Positions 15,289 to 25,473 are shown, counted from the stretch's first letter. The stretch: 64,000 nt of DNA from Flavicella sediminum (GCF_006381105.1 NZ_VDET01000002.1:1-64000); one strand, 5' to 3'. Made by a program: numbers and translations. The notes: a model not told the origin generated them from the letters alone.

Positions 15289-16764
15289 ATGAAACGGAAT
15301 CAAAACATTTGGATAATTGTATTTATTAGCTGCACTATTGTGTTGACTATTAGTGCGCAGGTGTACACCAACATCCGTCAGTACGACACCAATAGACATT
15401 TACTATATAAGCAAGTGCACTTTTGTTTAGACAAAGCAGTAGACACTTATTTTGCCAATGTGGCCAAGGGAGGAATTCTTTCTTTAACCTCTGAAGACAC
15501 GGAAGACCCTAATAAAACCATTACAGAAACTTTAAGAGTAAAGGATCGTTTTTCTGAAAGTATCAAGTCAAAAATTGATAGTACCTTGCAAATACTTTCA
15601 AAAACGGACACGACAAAAACCTATATTATTTCGCCAATACATGGCGATAAAAAGTCGTCAAAAAATATTTACAATTATAAAAAAAGAATCCCGAAGCACT
15701 TAGACAAATTAATTTCTAAAGTGTATGTTTCATTTACAAAAGACTCTTTAGATTTAAAGAAATTAGATAAGTATTTAGCACGAGACCTAAAAAGAAAAGG
15801 TCTAAATTTAAACTATGCATTAAGTTATACGCACCGTAGATATGGTGATGATACTGTAAAGATATCCAAATTACATTTTGAAAATTTCCCGAAAAAACAT
15901 ATCAGCGTTACTTCAAACTCTTCTTATTTACCGCACAAAGGAGGCAAGTTAAAAATTCATTATACCGATGAAACTACTTTTCTGTTAAGACGCTCCTTAA
16001 GAGACATCTTTTTTTCTTTAGTGCTTTCACTAAGTATTATTTCTTGTTTGCTGTATTTACTTTACACTATAAACAAGCAAAAGAAAATTGCCGCTATTAA
16101 AAATGATTTTATTAGCAATATGAGTCATGAATTTAAAACGCCAATTGCCACAATTAGTGCCGCTTTAGAAGCTATAAAGAATTTCAACAAAACAAATAAC
16201 ACCGCCAAAACAGAAAAATATATTGACATGTCTGCTGTACAGGTTCAAAAACTAAATGAGATGGTGGAGAAAATACTAGACATTGCAACCCTGCACTCCG
16301 ATAAATTAGTCATAGAAAGAAAACCCACAGATTTGGTGCAACTTTTAAGAAACTGTACCAACAAGCATCAATTAATTTCGCCAGACAAAGTATTTCTTTT
16401 CAAACCAAATATTGAAAAACTAAATTATAATGTCGATACTTTTCACTTTGAACATGCCATCGACAATTTATTGGACAACGCTATTAAATATGGAGGAACG
16501 GAAATTACTGTTTCAATTACTGCTGAAAACAATACTATTTCTATTCGCATTCAAGACAACGGAATTGGCATAGACAAAAAACATAAACATAAAATATTTG
16601 ATCAATTTTTCCGAATTCAAAAAGGAAATATACACGATACCAAAGGCTTTGGAATTGGCTTGTTTTACACAAAAAAAATAATTGAAAAACATGAAGCCAC
16701 CATAGAAATTGAAACCGAAAACACAAAATTGACCAGCTTTAAAATTGATTTAAAAAATGAGTAA
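15289..16764 (+). CDS. Sensor histidine kinase
   Basis: The 491-aa membrane kinase has a first membrane helix at about residues 7-27 and a periplasmic sensor region of about 210 residues. A second helix spans about 240-260 (FFSLVLSLSIISCLLYLLYT). The HisKA domain has the phospho-acceptor H280 (NMSHEFKTPIATI). The ATPase domain shows an N-box (DNLLDNAIKYGG), G1 (DNGIGI) and G2 (GFGIGLFYTKK). No HAMP or PAS domain is evident. The 3' end overlaps the regulator gene by 8 bp. A TATTTTTG box ends only 4 bp before the ATG, so the transcript may be nearly leaderless if that box is used. The sensed signal is unknown. Confidence 0.92.
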   Translation: MKRNQNIWIIVFISCTIVLTISAQVYTNIRQYDTNRHLLYKQVHFCLDKAVDTYFANVAKGGILSLTSEDTEDPNKTITETLRVKDRFSESIKSKIDSTLQILSKTDTTKTYIISPIHGDKKSSKNIYNYKKRIPKHLDKLISKVYVSFTKDSLDLKKLDKYLARDLKRKGLNLNYALSYTHRRYGDDTVKISKLHFENFPKKHISVTSNSSYLPHKGGKLKIHYTDETTFLLRRSLRDIFFSLVLSLSIISCLLYLLYTINKQKKIAAIKNDFISNMSHEFKTPIATISAALEAIKNFNKTNNTAKTEKYIDMSAVQVQKLNEMVEKILDIATLHSDKLVIERKPTDLVQLLRNCTNKHQLISPDKVFLFKPNIEKLNYNVDTFHFEHAIDNLLDNAIKYGGTEITVSITAENNTISIRIQDNGIGIDKKHKHKIFDQFFRIQKGNIHDTKGFGIGLFYTKKIIEKHEATIEIETENTKLTSFKIDLKNE

Positions 16765-17428
16765 TCCCATAAAAATTATATTGGCTGAAGACGAACTTTC
16801 TTTAGGCGAAATCTTAACGGACAGTTTGGAAAGTAGAGATTTTGACGTGCTTTGGTGTAAAAACGGGCAAGAAGTATTGGAAGCTTACGAAAAAGACAAA
16901 CCCGAATTATTGGTATTAGATGTCATGATGCCTATTTTAGACGGTTTTAGTGTTGCCAAAAAAATTAGAGAAACAGATGCAGATACGCCCATTATATTTT
17001 TAACAGCAAAATCGCAAACCAGTGATGTGGTAGAAGGGTTTGATTTAGGCGGTAACGATTACCTTAAAAAGCCTTTTAGTATGGAAGAATTAATTGTTAG
17101 AATTCATGCATTACTAAGGCGAAATGGTCGCCAAGAAAGTCTACAAATAGGACACTATTTTTTTGAATTTAAAAAGCAAATCCTAAAACACAATTCAAAA
17201 GAATTTTCTTTAACACATAGAGAAGCTCATCTATTGTTTCATTTATACCAAAATAAGAATGATGTTTTGGATCGTTCTTTTATTTTGAAAAAACTTTGGG
17301 GGAATGACGATTTTTTTAATGCCCGAAGTATGGATGTATTCATTAGTAAATTAAGAAAAAAACTTATCTTAGACAGCAACATTAAAATTATCAATGTTAG
17401 AGGCTATGGCTATAAACTAATTTGCTAA
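16757..17428 (+). CDS. OmpR-family response regulator
   Basis: The 223-aa product has a receiver domain with the acidic pair ED at 11-12, the phospho-acceptor D55 (LLVLDVMMP), T at ITFLTAK-like position (IIFLTAKS) and K at LKKPF. A C-terminal winged helix spans about 130-223 (SLTHREAHLLFHLYQNK, RSMDVFISKLRKKL, GYGYKL). It is the partner of the overlapping kinase gene. The tandem GTTAA site in the divergent intergenic region fits its DNA-binding class, and the GLPGLI/barrel operon is the obvious candidate target. Confidence 0.92.
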   Translation: MSNPIKIILAEDELSLGEILTDSLESRDFDVLWCKNGQEVLEAYEKDKPELLVLDVMMPILDGFSVAKKIRETDADTPIIFLTAKSQTSDVVEGFDLGGNDYLKKPFSMEELIVRIHALLRRNGRQESLQIGHYFFEFKKQILKHNSKEFSLTHREAHLLFHLYQNKNDVLDRSFILKKLWGNDDFFNARSMDVFISKLRKKLILDSNIKIINVRGYGYKLIC

Positions 17429-17434
17429 AACTAC

Positions 17435-18187
17435 ATGAAATTTTTACTGACTTGCATAGCTCTTCTTTTTATTACTTTTGGAAACGCACAAATTGAGACG
17501 AGCTTACAAAGTACAAAATCATTAAATGCAGATCGTTTTGTTGGTATAGATCAATTTAACAACACCTACTCTATCAAAAACAATAGCTTCTTTAAAAACG
17601 AGGAAAAAACCTATACAAACTTTTCTTTAGGAACAATTACTTCCGCAGATATTAGCAATCCTTATAAGATCGTTTTGTTTTACGCCGATTTTAACACGGT
17701 TATTTTATTAGACAACCAACTAAACGAAACAGATAAAATTACATTTGACTACAATGTTTTGTTTGCAAGAAAATCTGGCGCCAATAATTTATGGATTTTT
17801 AATCGAGATGAAGCGCTTGTGGAAGTCTATAATTACAAAAGCAACACTATTGAAAACAAAACAAGTCCCCTTTTAAACATCCATTTTTCTGCTATGAGAA
17901 GTAACTTGAATGAAGTTTTTATGCAATCGGACTCGTTAATAAACACGTATGATTATTTAGGAAATCAAGTAGCAAGCACTCCTATAAAAACTATGGACGA
18001 TTTTGAAATAGACAACAAACGTATTATCTATCTTAAAAACAAGCAACTGTATCTTCATGACAAATCAAGAATAGAAAAAATAAAAATTTCTATTTCAAAC
18101 ATGGTCAATTTCCAATTTACGAACAATGATTTATATATCTTTGACGGGCAAAAAGTCAATCATTTTATACTAAATAAAAATGACTAA
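17435..18187 (+). CDS. Secreted hypothetical protein, possible beta-propeller
   Basis: The 250-aa product has a signal peptide (MKFLLTCIALLFITFGNAQ) and then a chain of short beta-strand-like stretches with recurring aromatic/Asp words (VGIDQFNNTYSIKN, YADFNTVILLDNQLN, LWIFNRDEALVEVYN, DLYIFDGQKV). This resembles a small propeller or repeated blade protein. I do not recognise a named family. It begins 6 bp after the response regulator and is 30 bp before the deoxynucleoside kinase gene, so it is probably in the same operon. A periplasmic role is likely. Confidence 0.7.
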   Translation: MKFLLTCIALLFITFGNAQIETSLQSTKSLNADRFVGIDQFNNTYSIKNNSFFKNEEKTYTNFSLGTITSADISNPYKIVLFYADFNTVILLDNQLNETDKITFDYNVLFARKSGANNLWIFNRDEALVEVYNYKSNTIENKTSPLLNIHFSAMRSNLNEVFMQSDSLINTYDYLGNQVASTPIKTMDDFEIDNKRIIYLKNKQLYLHDKSRIEKIKISISNMVNFQFTNNDLYIFDGQKVNHFILNKND

Positions 18188-18217
18188 ATTAGCCTTTAAA
18201 TTATTAAGATCTATTCA

Positions 18218-18832
18218 ATGCACATAGCAATAGCAGGAAATATAGGAGCAGGAAAAACGACCCTAACTAAATTATTAGCAAAACATTACCATTGGGATTC
18301 TCATTTTGAATCTGTAGACGACAATCCGTATTTGGATGATTTTTATAGTGAAATGGAACGTTGGTCATTTAATTTACAAGTCTATTTTTTAAATACACGT
18401 TTCAATCAAATTTTAAAAATTCAAAAGAGTGGTAAAAATATCATTCAGGATAGAACGATTTATGAGGATGCAAAAATTTTTGCACCCAACCTACACGCTA
18501 TGGGTTTGCTAACCAATAGAGATTATAAGAATTACAATTCCTTATTCGACTTAATGGAAAACTTGGTAACTCCTCCTGACTTATTAATTTATTTACGAGC
18601 AGATATCAAAACTTTGGTAGGGCAAATTCACAAAAGAGGAAGAGCCTATGAAAACACCATAAGCATTGATTATTTAAGTCGCTTAAACGAACGCTATGAA
18701 GCTTGGGCAACGCAATACACCAAAGGAAAATTATTAATTATCGATGTTGATGCAATTGATTTTGTAGAAAACCCAGAAGACTTAGGCTCTATTATAGACC
18801 GGGTAGATGCGCAGATCAATGGTTTATTTTAA
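18218..18832 (+). CDS. Deoxynucleoside kinase
   Basis: The 204-aa product has the P-loop GNIGAGKTT at 7-15, the substrate-side Glu in ESVDDNPYLDDFY, the family DRT motif (IIQDRTIYEDAKIF) and the basic lid region HKRGRAYE. This fits the dNK/deoxyguanosine kinase family, which phosphorylates salvaged deoxynucleosides using ATP in the cytoplasm. Base preference cannot be read from the sequence. It ends the plus-strand run and is followed by a strong bidirectional terminator. Confidence 0.9.
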   Translation: MHIAIAGNIGAGKTTLTKLLAKHYHWDSHFESVDDNPYLDDFYSEMERWSFNLQVYFLNTRFNQILKIQKSGKNIIQDRTIYEDAKIFAPNLHAMGLLTNRDYKNYNSLFDLMENLVTPPDLLIYLRADIKTLVGQIHKRGRAYENTISIDYLSRLNERYEAWATQYTKGKLLIIDVDAIDFVENPEDLGSIIDRVDAQINGLF

Positions 18833-18850
18833 ACCCAATATTACACTATA

Positions 18851-18883
18851 AAAAAAGCTTCTCAATTTTTGAGAAGCTTTTTT
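18851..18883. terminator. Bidirectional terminator between deoxynucleoside kinase and hppA
   Basis: A 15-bp perfect stem (AAAAAAGCTTCTCAA at 18851-18865 with its complement at 18869-18883) has a 3-base loop. The A/T ends give a T-run on both strands, and it lies between convergent genes. Confidence 0.92.
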
Positions 18884-18903
18884 ACTTTTGTTCGATATTT
18901 TAT

Positions 18904-21219
18904 TTAACAATCATTTTCCTTTTTTATCGTAGCATACGTTTCAAATAGCTTTATAAACGAAACTTCCTGTGTTTTTGCTTCTTCTAATTCTACCTCCTTA
19001 GAAATCTCTACTTTTATTTCTTCTGAAGGAGTAGTAAGTTCAATGGACTCAATCGCATTGTTTTTTTCATTTACATAGGTAACAAGTGCTGCTTCATTTG
19101 CAATACTTGGCGCAATAACCAAAGCCACAACCGACATTAATTTCAATAAAATATTTAAAGAAGGACCCGATGTATCTTTAAACGGATCACCAACCGTATC
19201 TCCAACTACCGATGCTTTATGCGCATCTGTTCCTTTTTTCCCTTGTTCTTCAATTGTTTTTTTAGCATTGTCCCAGGCTCCACCAGCATTTGACTGAAAG
19301 ATGGCCATTAGCACACCACAAGTAGTTACACCTGCTAACAAACCTCCTAACATTTCAGCTCCACCAATAAAACCAACAGCGACTGGAACGGCAATAGCCA
19401 ATAAACCCGGTAAAACCATTTCTTTAATAGAAGCCTTTGTAGAAATATCTACACATTTATCATATTCAGCAACACCATCTGCAGCATCAAAAATAGCTCT
19501 ATCTTCTTCAGAGGCTTTGCTCATGTCTGAATCATATTTACGCATAACTGTCAATGCCGCTTTTAATTCTGGTATGTCTCTAAACTGACGACGAACCTCT
19601 TCAATCATTGCCATGGCAGCTCTACCAACAGCATTCATAGACAAGGCAGAAAACACGAAAGGTAACATTCCTCCAACTAACAATCCTGCCATAATTTGAG
19701 GCTGCGAAACATCAATAGCGGTTACATTTGCTGTTTTCATAAAAGCCGCGAACAAAGCCAAAGCTGTTAATGCAGCAGAGGCAATCGCAAATCCTTTTCC
19801 TACAGCTGCAGTAGTATTACCTACAGCATCTAATTTATCCGTACGTTCTCTTACTTCACTTGGCAATTCTGCCATTTCAGCAATTCCACCTGCATTGTCA
19901 CAAATAGGTCCGTAAGCATCTACAGCCAATTGAATACCTGTATTTGCCAACATACCCACAGCAGCAATAGCAATTCCATATAGACCTGCAAAATGATGCG
20001 ACACCATAATGGCCGCCGCAATTAATAAAATAGGAACTGCGGTAGACATCATGCCTACACCCAAGCCAGCAATAATATTTGTTGCCGCTCCAGTTTCAGA
20101 TTGCTCTACAATTGACATCACCGGTTTTTTACCCGTTGCCGTATAATATTCTGTTATTTTTCCAACACCTAATCCTGCTACCAAACCAGCAATAGTTGCC
20201 CAAAACACGCCCATAGCACCAAAAGGCAATTCAGCATGAGCTTCAGGTATCAAAGCATTGATAATAAAATAAGATGCAACCACCATTAATCCAGCCGAAC
20301 CAAATTCCCCAATATTTAAAGCTGTTTGCGGATTTCCTCCATCTTTTACTTTTACAAAGAAGGATCCTAGAATAGACATCACAATTCCCACGGCTCCAAG
20401 AACCAGTGGCAAATACACGGCTCCTAATCCACCCACAATATCTGGTGTAACAATAAAAGCTCCCAAAACCATGGTACCAATAATTGACCCAACATAAGAT
20501 TCAAACAAATCGGCGCCCATACCTGCGACATCTCCCACATTGTCACCTACATTATCGGCAATCGTTGCTGGGTTCAAAGGATGATCTTCAGGAATACCTG
20601 CCTCAACTTTCCCTACCAAGTCGGCACCAACATCGGCAGCTTTGGTATAAATACCTCCGCCCACACGCGCAAACAAAGCTATAGAAGAAGCTCCTAAAGA
20701 GAAACCTGAAAGTACATTTAACACCATGGCTAAATTTTCAGCTCCTGGCCAAATATTTTGATAGATAGCAAATAACCCGCTTAGGCCTAAAATACCCAAA
20801 CCAACAACACCTAATCCCATAACAGCTCCACCTGCAAAAGCAACTTCTAAAGCTCTTCCTAATGAAGTTCTTGCAGCCTGGGTCGTTCTTACATTTGCTT
20901 TGGTTGCTACTTTCATACCAATAAAACCTGCCAAGGCAGAACAAATAGCTCCTATAATAAAAGAAACGGCGACCATTCCACTAGACCCCACTTCAGCATC
21001 ACCTTTAAAATATAATAAGACAGCTACTGCTGCCACAAAAATTGCTAAAACTTTATATTCGGCTTTTAAAAAAGACATGGCCCCATCGGCAATATTTTTT
21101 GCGATACGAGCCATTTTTTCATTTCCTTCTTCTTGTTTAGAAACCCAAGTATTTTTCACAAATACAAAGGCCAAAGCCAACACCCCAAAGAGGGGTAAAT
21201 AGTTCACGATTACTTCCAT
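18904..21219 (-). CDS. hppA: Membrane-bound ion-pumping pyrophosphatase
   Basis: The 771-aa product is a polytopic membrane protein with the family's catalytic stretch [18 protein letters not shown] and the second acidic set [19 protein letters not shown], plus [16 protein letters not shown]. It uses PPi hydrolysis to pump Na+ or H+ out. The determinant region reads [10 protein letters not shown], with Ala at the site where K+-independent enzymes have Lys, so it should be the K+-dependent type. The C-terminal tail after the last helix (about 50 residues, acidic) is longer than in many relatives. It is encoded next to the soluble pyrophosphatase but after a terminator, so probably as its own unit. 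Confidence 0.93.
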   Translation of the reverse strand: MEVIVNYLPLFGVLALAFVFVKNTWVSKQEEGNEKMARIAKNIADGAMSFLKAEYKVLAIFVAAVAVLLYFKGDAEVGSSGMVAVSFIIGAICSALAGFIGMKVATKANVRTTQAARTSLGRALEVAFAGGAVMGLGVVGLGILGLSGLFAIYQNIWPGAENLAMVLNVLSGFSLGASSIALFARVGGGIYTKAADVGADLVGKVEAGIPEDHPLNPATIADNVGDNVGDVAGMGADLFESYVGSIIGTMVLGAFIVTPDIVGGLGAVYLPLVLGAVGIVMSILGSFFVKVKDGGNPQTALNIGEFGSAGLMVVASYFIINALIPEAHAELPFGAMGVFWATIAGLVAGLGVGKITEYYTATGKKPVMSIVEQSETGAATNIIAGLGVGMMSTAVPILLIAAAIMVSHHFAGLYGIAIAAVGMLANTGIQLAVDAYGPICDNAGGIAEMAELPSEVRERTDKLDAVGNTTAAVGKGFAIASAALTALALFAAFMKTANVTAIDVSQPQIMAGLLVGGMLPFVFSALSMNAVGRAAMAMIEEVRRQFRDIPELKAALTVMRKYDSDMSKASEEDRAIFDAADGVAEYDKCVDISTKASIKEMVLPGLLAIAVPVAVGFIGGAEMLGGLLAGVTTCGVLMAIFQSNAGGAWDNAKKTIEEQGKKGTDAHKASVVGDTVGDPFKDTSGPSLNILLKLMSVVALVIAPSIANEAALVTYVNEKNNAIESIELTTPSEEIKVEISKEVELEEAKTQEVSFIKLFETYATIKKENDC

Positions 21220-21286
21220 TTTTAAGTTTGATTTAGTTTAACAAATTGGTTTAAAGCTCCCTAAAGTAATGAAATATAATTGATAA

Positions 21287-21321
21287 AAAAATACCGTATC
21301 TAATTTAATAGATACGGTATT
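21287..21321 (-). terminator. Terminator after ppa
   Basis: A 13-bp stem AATACCGTATCTA/TAGATACGGTATT (21290-21302 and 21309-21321) is followed by a run of T on the minus strand. It begins 27 bp past the ppa stop. Confidence 0.88.
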
Positions 21322-21347
21322 TATATTTATTTGATCAAAAATCAATT

Positions 21348-21875
21348 TTAAATAGAAAAATCTCCTTTTGCTTTATGCTCACTGTTATTATATCTGTCAA
21401 CACATTCGATGTAGATTTTTTTAGCTTCTTCAGCATCACCCCATCCACCTGTATCTACTTTTTTCTTTTCTAAATCTTTGTAAACTTTAAAGAAATGTTC
21501 GATCTCTTTTAATCTATGTGGATTTAAATCTGCAATATCTCTTTTATTATTCCAAATAGGATCTGAAACAGGTACACAAATAATTTTTTCATCTGGTCCT
21601 TTTTCATCCGTCATATGGAAAACTCCGATTGGACGAACTTCCATTACTACCATTGGGTAGGTTGGTTGGTGTCCTAAAACTAAAACATCTAAAGGATCTT
21701 TATCTAAGGCTAAAGTTTGTGGAACAAACCCGTAATCACCTGGATACATCATAGAAGAAAACAACATTCTATCAAATCTAATTTTTTGCAAATCAAAATC
21801 AAATTCGTATTTGTTTCTACTTCCTTTAGGAATTTCAATTAATACATCAAAAGTTTTTACTTCTTCCTCGCTCAT
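21348..21875 (-). CDS. ppa: Inorganic pyrophosphatase, family I, soluble
   Basis: The 175-aa product matches the family I enzyme. It has the N-terminal EIPKGSRNKYEFD, the metal-binding signature DKDPLDVLVL, YPGDYGFVPQTL, and the later DEKIICVPVSDP. It hydrolyses PPi from biosynthesis to phosphate in the cytoplasm. Its length is normal. A TATTTTTG box lies about 50 bp upstream on the minus strand. Its neighbour hppA consumes the same substrate, so the cell can either waste or conserve the PPi energy. Confidence 0.94.
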   Translation of the reverse strand: MSEEEVKTFDVLIEIPKGSRNKYEFDFDLQKIRFDRMLFSSMMYPGDYGFVPQTLALDKDPLDVLVLGHQPTYPMVVMEVRPIGVFHMTDEKGPDEKIICVPVSDPIWNNKRDIADLNPHRLKEIEHFFKVYKDLEKKKVDTGGWGDAEEAKKIYIECVDRYNNSEHKAKGDFSI

Positions 21876-21945
21876 AATTTATTGGTTTTTAGCTTACTAA
21901 TTAATTCCTGCAAAAATACGAAAAATATAAACTTAAGCCTTCATA

Positions 21946-24423
21946 TTAAAAAGAAAATCCGAAGGATCCCTTTACGCCAAAGTTATGAGAACCCGGCACA
22001 TCAAGGTAGGTTCCTCTCCATAAAAACTCTATTTTGAATACTTTTAAAATATTTCCTATTCCGGCACTGTATTCAATATATATGTCTTCAGGAGTTTTAT
22101 AAATGACATTAGATTTGTTTAAATCTTTATTTTCTTGCGAAACAGATCCCCATACACTTCTAACTCCAACTATTTCTCTTAGGTTTAGTTTTTTAAGAAG
22201 TGGTATACGATTGAATATACGACCATTAAAATTATGTTTGAATTTTAAGGTTGTATAAGTATCTGTAACAAACTCATAATAATTCAACAAACCAAAAGTA
22301 TTGCTAATAGTAAAATAAGATTGATTTCCAGGAACCACACTTAACAAACCTAAAGGTACTTTTCCAAACGTTTTACCCGCTTCTAAAGTCACCTTTGAAG
22401 CTCCAAGACCTCCAATTTGAAAAGGCTGACTGTAATAAAACTGAGCTTTGTAATAATCAAAATCACTTTTGTTAAATTTAAAACCTTTTGAATAACTTAG
22501 AAAAAGTGTTGGAAAATTACTATTCACATTTTTCAATTCAACACCAGCACCCACTGTTTTTCTTTTAGGTGTATATTCTAATGAAATAGAAGCTTCTAAT
22601 TCATTTGTATTGGTTTGAATATTTCCTTCACTATCAATATAATTTAAATTAAAATCTCCAGAGCCAGGTGGTTTTAATGTTTTATACGAAGATCCTACTT
22701 TAATTTCTAGGTTTTTCTTTAAATTTGCTGCCAACGAAATAGTCGACAAATTTACATTAGTCAACTGATCAGACGGACCACTTGCCAAAAAAGCTGAAGA
22801 AGCAAAACTTCTTCCCATCACATCATTTGAAGTGGTTAAGCTAACCCCAATTTGCTCCAAATCTCGTCGTTTTCCTAATTCTAGTATCCAACGATTTTTC
22901 TTTCGGAACATCCATTTCCAAGATACTCCATACTTGAATTTTTTGTCTTTCAACCCATATGCCGTATATCCTTGAATTCGCCATAAATCATTTGGACCAA
23001 AATACGTTCTACCTCCTACTCTTAGTCGCCAACCTTCAATATCATTGACACCTACCGAAGAAAACACCGGGCCAAAATCAAACTTATTAAAACTAATATA
23101 TCCTGTGGCCAATATAGAGGCTAAATTGTACATTCTTTTAAACTTTGGTACCGTATTTAGCGTATCTAACATACTGTACACACCTTCCTCGTTTTTATTT
23201 AGTTTTTCAAATCTATTCTCCTTCCAATAACTATCAGATTTGTTATGAATACTATCTGCATACACATCAGAAACCACATCGTAAAAAGCGATATCTTTCG
23301 GAATATCAAAATTATAATTGTTATAAAGCGTTGTTCGTTTTCCGTAAAACCCTCTCGATTTTTCTTTTTTCGTCAGACTGAAATCAGATTGGATATAATC
23401 CTTTTTTAATAAGAAGATTGAATCACTAAGGACTTCATATTTTTGCTCTATATACAAATCTTTGATCCAGTTAATATTGGCACTTTTAGAAGCTTCCATA
23501 TTAATTTCCTTCACCGCAAAGGTTGTATCATTTACCCAAAAATCTCCTTTAAAGGTTAAGGTACCTGTCCGTCTTGGATAATACACAATATTATAACACC
23601 ATTTTCCCTCAATAAACGTACTGTCTGCCAAAACATAATTATAGGTATTTACACCTGTTTTAGACAAAGGGCTTGTAAAACTTTTATTAAACAGTTTGAT
23701 ATAATTATCGTAAATATCATATTCTACATACAAATCCTTTACAAAGGAAATAACATATTGATTCCCTTGAAATCCGGAGTTTTTATTAGCCTGTAAATCC
23801 TCTTTAAATTTAGTGGTCGGTTTATTTAAACCATAGGTTTTGTAAAAAGCTTCGTTAATAAAGATGGGTAAAAACGATTTTCCAGTGACTCTAGAGGTAT
23901 CTATATGATCAAAGACAAATTCCATCCCTTTGAAAATTCTACTTTTCATTAGAGTACTGTCGATATTGTTCATATCAAACTCTATCTTTTCATATTTATC
24001 GTATTGATATTGCTTGTGTAAATACACCCCATTCTTTTTCTTTTTAGCCCATATTTTTTTTAAAATATCAATAGCAGGATTTCCTTTTACTTTTTGTTTT
24101 CCTGAATAAATAACGACTTCATCCAAACTTGAAGCTTCATCTTTTAAGACAATATTTAAATCGTAATTATTCGTTTTGGTCAAAGGAATTGTTTTTGTTT
24201 CATAACCTAAAAAGGAAACGATCAATGCAGGATAGCTATTTGTAGATTCAATATAAAAAGTTCCCTTTTCATCTGTTATTTCTCCAATGGAGGAATTCTT
24301 CAAAACAATGGTAGCATAAGGAATTGGATTGCCAGAAGTATCTGTTACAATACCCTTTACTCGAACTTGAGCAAAAAAGAGATTACTTATTAGTAAGAAA
24401 AATAAAACGATATTTTTTTTCAT
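21946..24423 (-). CDS. DUF5686 outer-membrane protein with carboxypeptidase-like domain
   Basis: The 825-aa product has a signal peptide (KKNIVLFFLLISNLFFAQ), a carboxypeptidase-like regulatory domain (KGIVTDTSGNPIPYATIVLK, near 23-100), and a long C-terminal region ending in an aromatic residue after beta-rich sequence (FGVKGSFGFSF). This is the architecture of DUF5686 proteins of Bacteroidota, presumed outer-membrane barrels. The function is not known. It is separated from pdhB upstream by a terminator, so it is probably transcribed alone. Confidence 0.85.
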   Translation of the reverse strand: MKKNIVLFFLLISNLFFAQVRVKGIVTDTSGNPIPYATIVLKNSSIGEITDEKGTFYIESTNSYPALIVSFLGYETKTIPLTKTNNYDLNIVLKDEASSLDEVVIYSGKQKVKGNPAIDILKKIWAKKKKNGVYLHKQYQYDKYEKIEFDMNNIDSTLMKSRIFKGMEFVFDHIDTSRVTGKSFLPIFINEAFYKTYGLNKPTTKFKEDLQANKNSGFQGNQYVISFVKDLYVEYDIYDNYIKLFNKSFTSPLSKTGVNTYNYVLADSTFIEGKWCYNIVYYPRRTGTLTFKGDFWVNDTTFAVKEINMEASKSANINWIKDLYIEQKYEVLSDSIFLLKKDYIQSDFSLTKKEKSRGFYGKRTTLYNNYNFDIPKDIAFYDVVSDVYADSIHNKSDSYWKENRFEKLNKNEEGVYSMLDTLNTVPKFKRMYNLASILATGYISFNKFDFGPVFSSVGVNDIEGWRLRVGGRTYFGPNDLWRIQGYTAYGLKDKKFKYGVSWKWMFRKKNRWILELGKRRDLEQIGVSLTTSNDVMGRSFASSAFLASGPSDQLTNVNLSTISLAANLKKNLEIKVGSSYKTLKPPGSGDFNLNYIDSEGNIQTNTNELEASISLEYTPKRKTVGAGVELKNVNSNFPTLFLSYSKGFKFNKSDFDYYKAQFYYSQPFQIGGLGASKVTLEAGKTFGKVPLGLLSVVPGNQSYFTISNTFGLLNYYEFVTDTYTTLKFKHNFNGRIFNRIPLLKKLNLREIVGVRSVWGSVSQENKDLNKSNVIYKTPEDIYIEYSAGIGNILKVFKIEFLWRGTYLDVPGSHNFGVKGSFGFSF

Positions 24424-24433
24424 GCGTTTCTCT

Positions 24434-24467
24434 AAAAAAAATTCCTTTCTGAAACAGAAAGGAATTT
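24434..24467 (-). terminator. Terminator after pyruvate dehydrogenase beta gene
   Basis: A 13-bp stem AAATTCCTTTCTG/CAGAAAGGAATTT (24439-24451 and 24455-24467) has a 3-base loop, followed by seven T on the minus strand. Confidence 0.9.
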
Positions 24468-24492
24468 ATATAACGTTGATTTATTTGTGCTA

Positions 24493-25473
24493 TTATTTCA
24501 CGTATAAAACTTCTTTTACTTCTTTGATTACATCCGTATAATCTGGCAACCATTCTGCCAATAAAACTGGAGAAAATGGTGCTGGAGTATCTGCTGTATT
24601 GATACGTTTGATTGGTGCATCTAAATAATTGAAAGCTTTTTCTTGTACTTGGTATGTAATTTCAGTTGAAATATTTCCGTATGGCCAAGCTTCTTCCAAA
24701 ATAACCAATCTGTTTGTTTTCTTTACAGATTCTATGATCGCATCAATATCTAACGGACGAATAGTTCTTAAATCGATAATTTCAATTGAAATCCCTTCTT
24801 TTTCTAAAATCTCAGCAGCTTTATAAGCTTCTTTTATAATTTTTCCAAAAGAAACAACAGTTACATCTGTTCCTTTTCTTTTGATATCAGCAACACCTAA
24901 AGGAATGATATATTCTCCTTCTGGCACTTCACCTTTATCACCATACATTTGCTCAGACTCCATAAAAATAACAGGATCGTTATCTCTAATTGCTGCCTTT
25001 AACAAACCTTTTGCATCATAAGGATTTGAAGGTACCACAACTTTTAATCCAGGAGTATTTGCAAACCAGTTTTCAAAAGCTTGTGAATGTGTTGCACCTA
25101 ATTGTCCTGCAGAAGCAGTTGGTCCTCTAAATACAATTGGACAAGGAAATTGACCTCCTGACATTTGACGGATTTTAGCCGCGTTGTTTATAATTTGATC
25201 AATACCAACCAAAGCAAAGTTGAAGGTCATGTATTCAACGATAGGTCTGTTACCCGTCATTGTAGAACCTACCGCAATTCCTCCGAAACCTAATTCAGCA
25301 ATGGGCGCGTCAATAACACGCTTTGCACCAAATTCATCTAACATTCCTTTAGAAGCTTTATAGGCTCCATTGTATTCTGCAACCTCTTCACCAATTAAGT
25401 ATACGCTTTCATCCAAACGCATTTCTTCACTCATTGCTTCACAAATTGCTTCTCTAAATTGTATTGTCTTCAT
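24493..25473 (-). CDS. pdhB: Pyruvate dehydrogenase E1 component, beta subunit
   Basis: The 326-aa product matches the two-subunit E1 beta type. It has the N-terminal TIQFREAICEAMSEEM, the thiamine-binding GEEVAEYNGAYKASKG, and ELGFGGIAVGSTMTG. It also has GPTASAGQLGATHSQAFENW and the C-terminal LEEAWPYGNISTEI. With the alpha subunit and thiamine diphosphate it decarboxylates pyruvate and passes the acetyl group to E2. The alpha subunit is not adjacent. A TATTTTTG box is present about 30 bp upstream. A 2-oxoisovalerate role is possible, but the sequence pattern is closer to pyruvate enzymes as I know them. Confidence 0.88.
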   Translation of the reverse strand: MKTIQFREAICEAMSEEMRLDESVYLIGEEVAEYNGAYKASKGMLDEFGAKRVIDAPIAELGFGGIAVGSTMTGNRPIVEYMTFNFALVGIDQIINNAAKIRQMSGGQFPCPIVFRGPTASAGQLGATHSQAFENWFANTPGLKVVVPSNPYDAKGLLKAAIRDNDPVIFMESEQMYGDKGEVPEGEYIIPLGVADIKRKGTDVTVVSFGKIIKEAYKAAEILEKEGISIEIIDLRTIRPLDIDAIIESVKKTNRLVILEEAWPYGNISTEITYQVQEKAFNYLDAPIKRINTADTPAPFSPVLLAEWLPDYTDVIKEVKEVLYVK

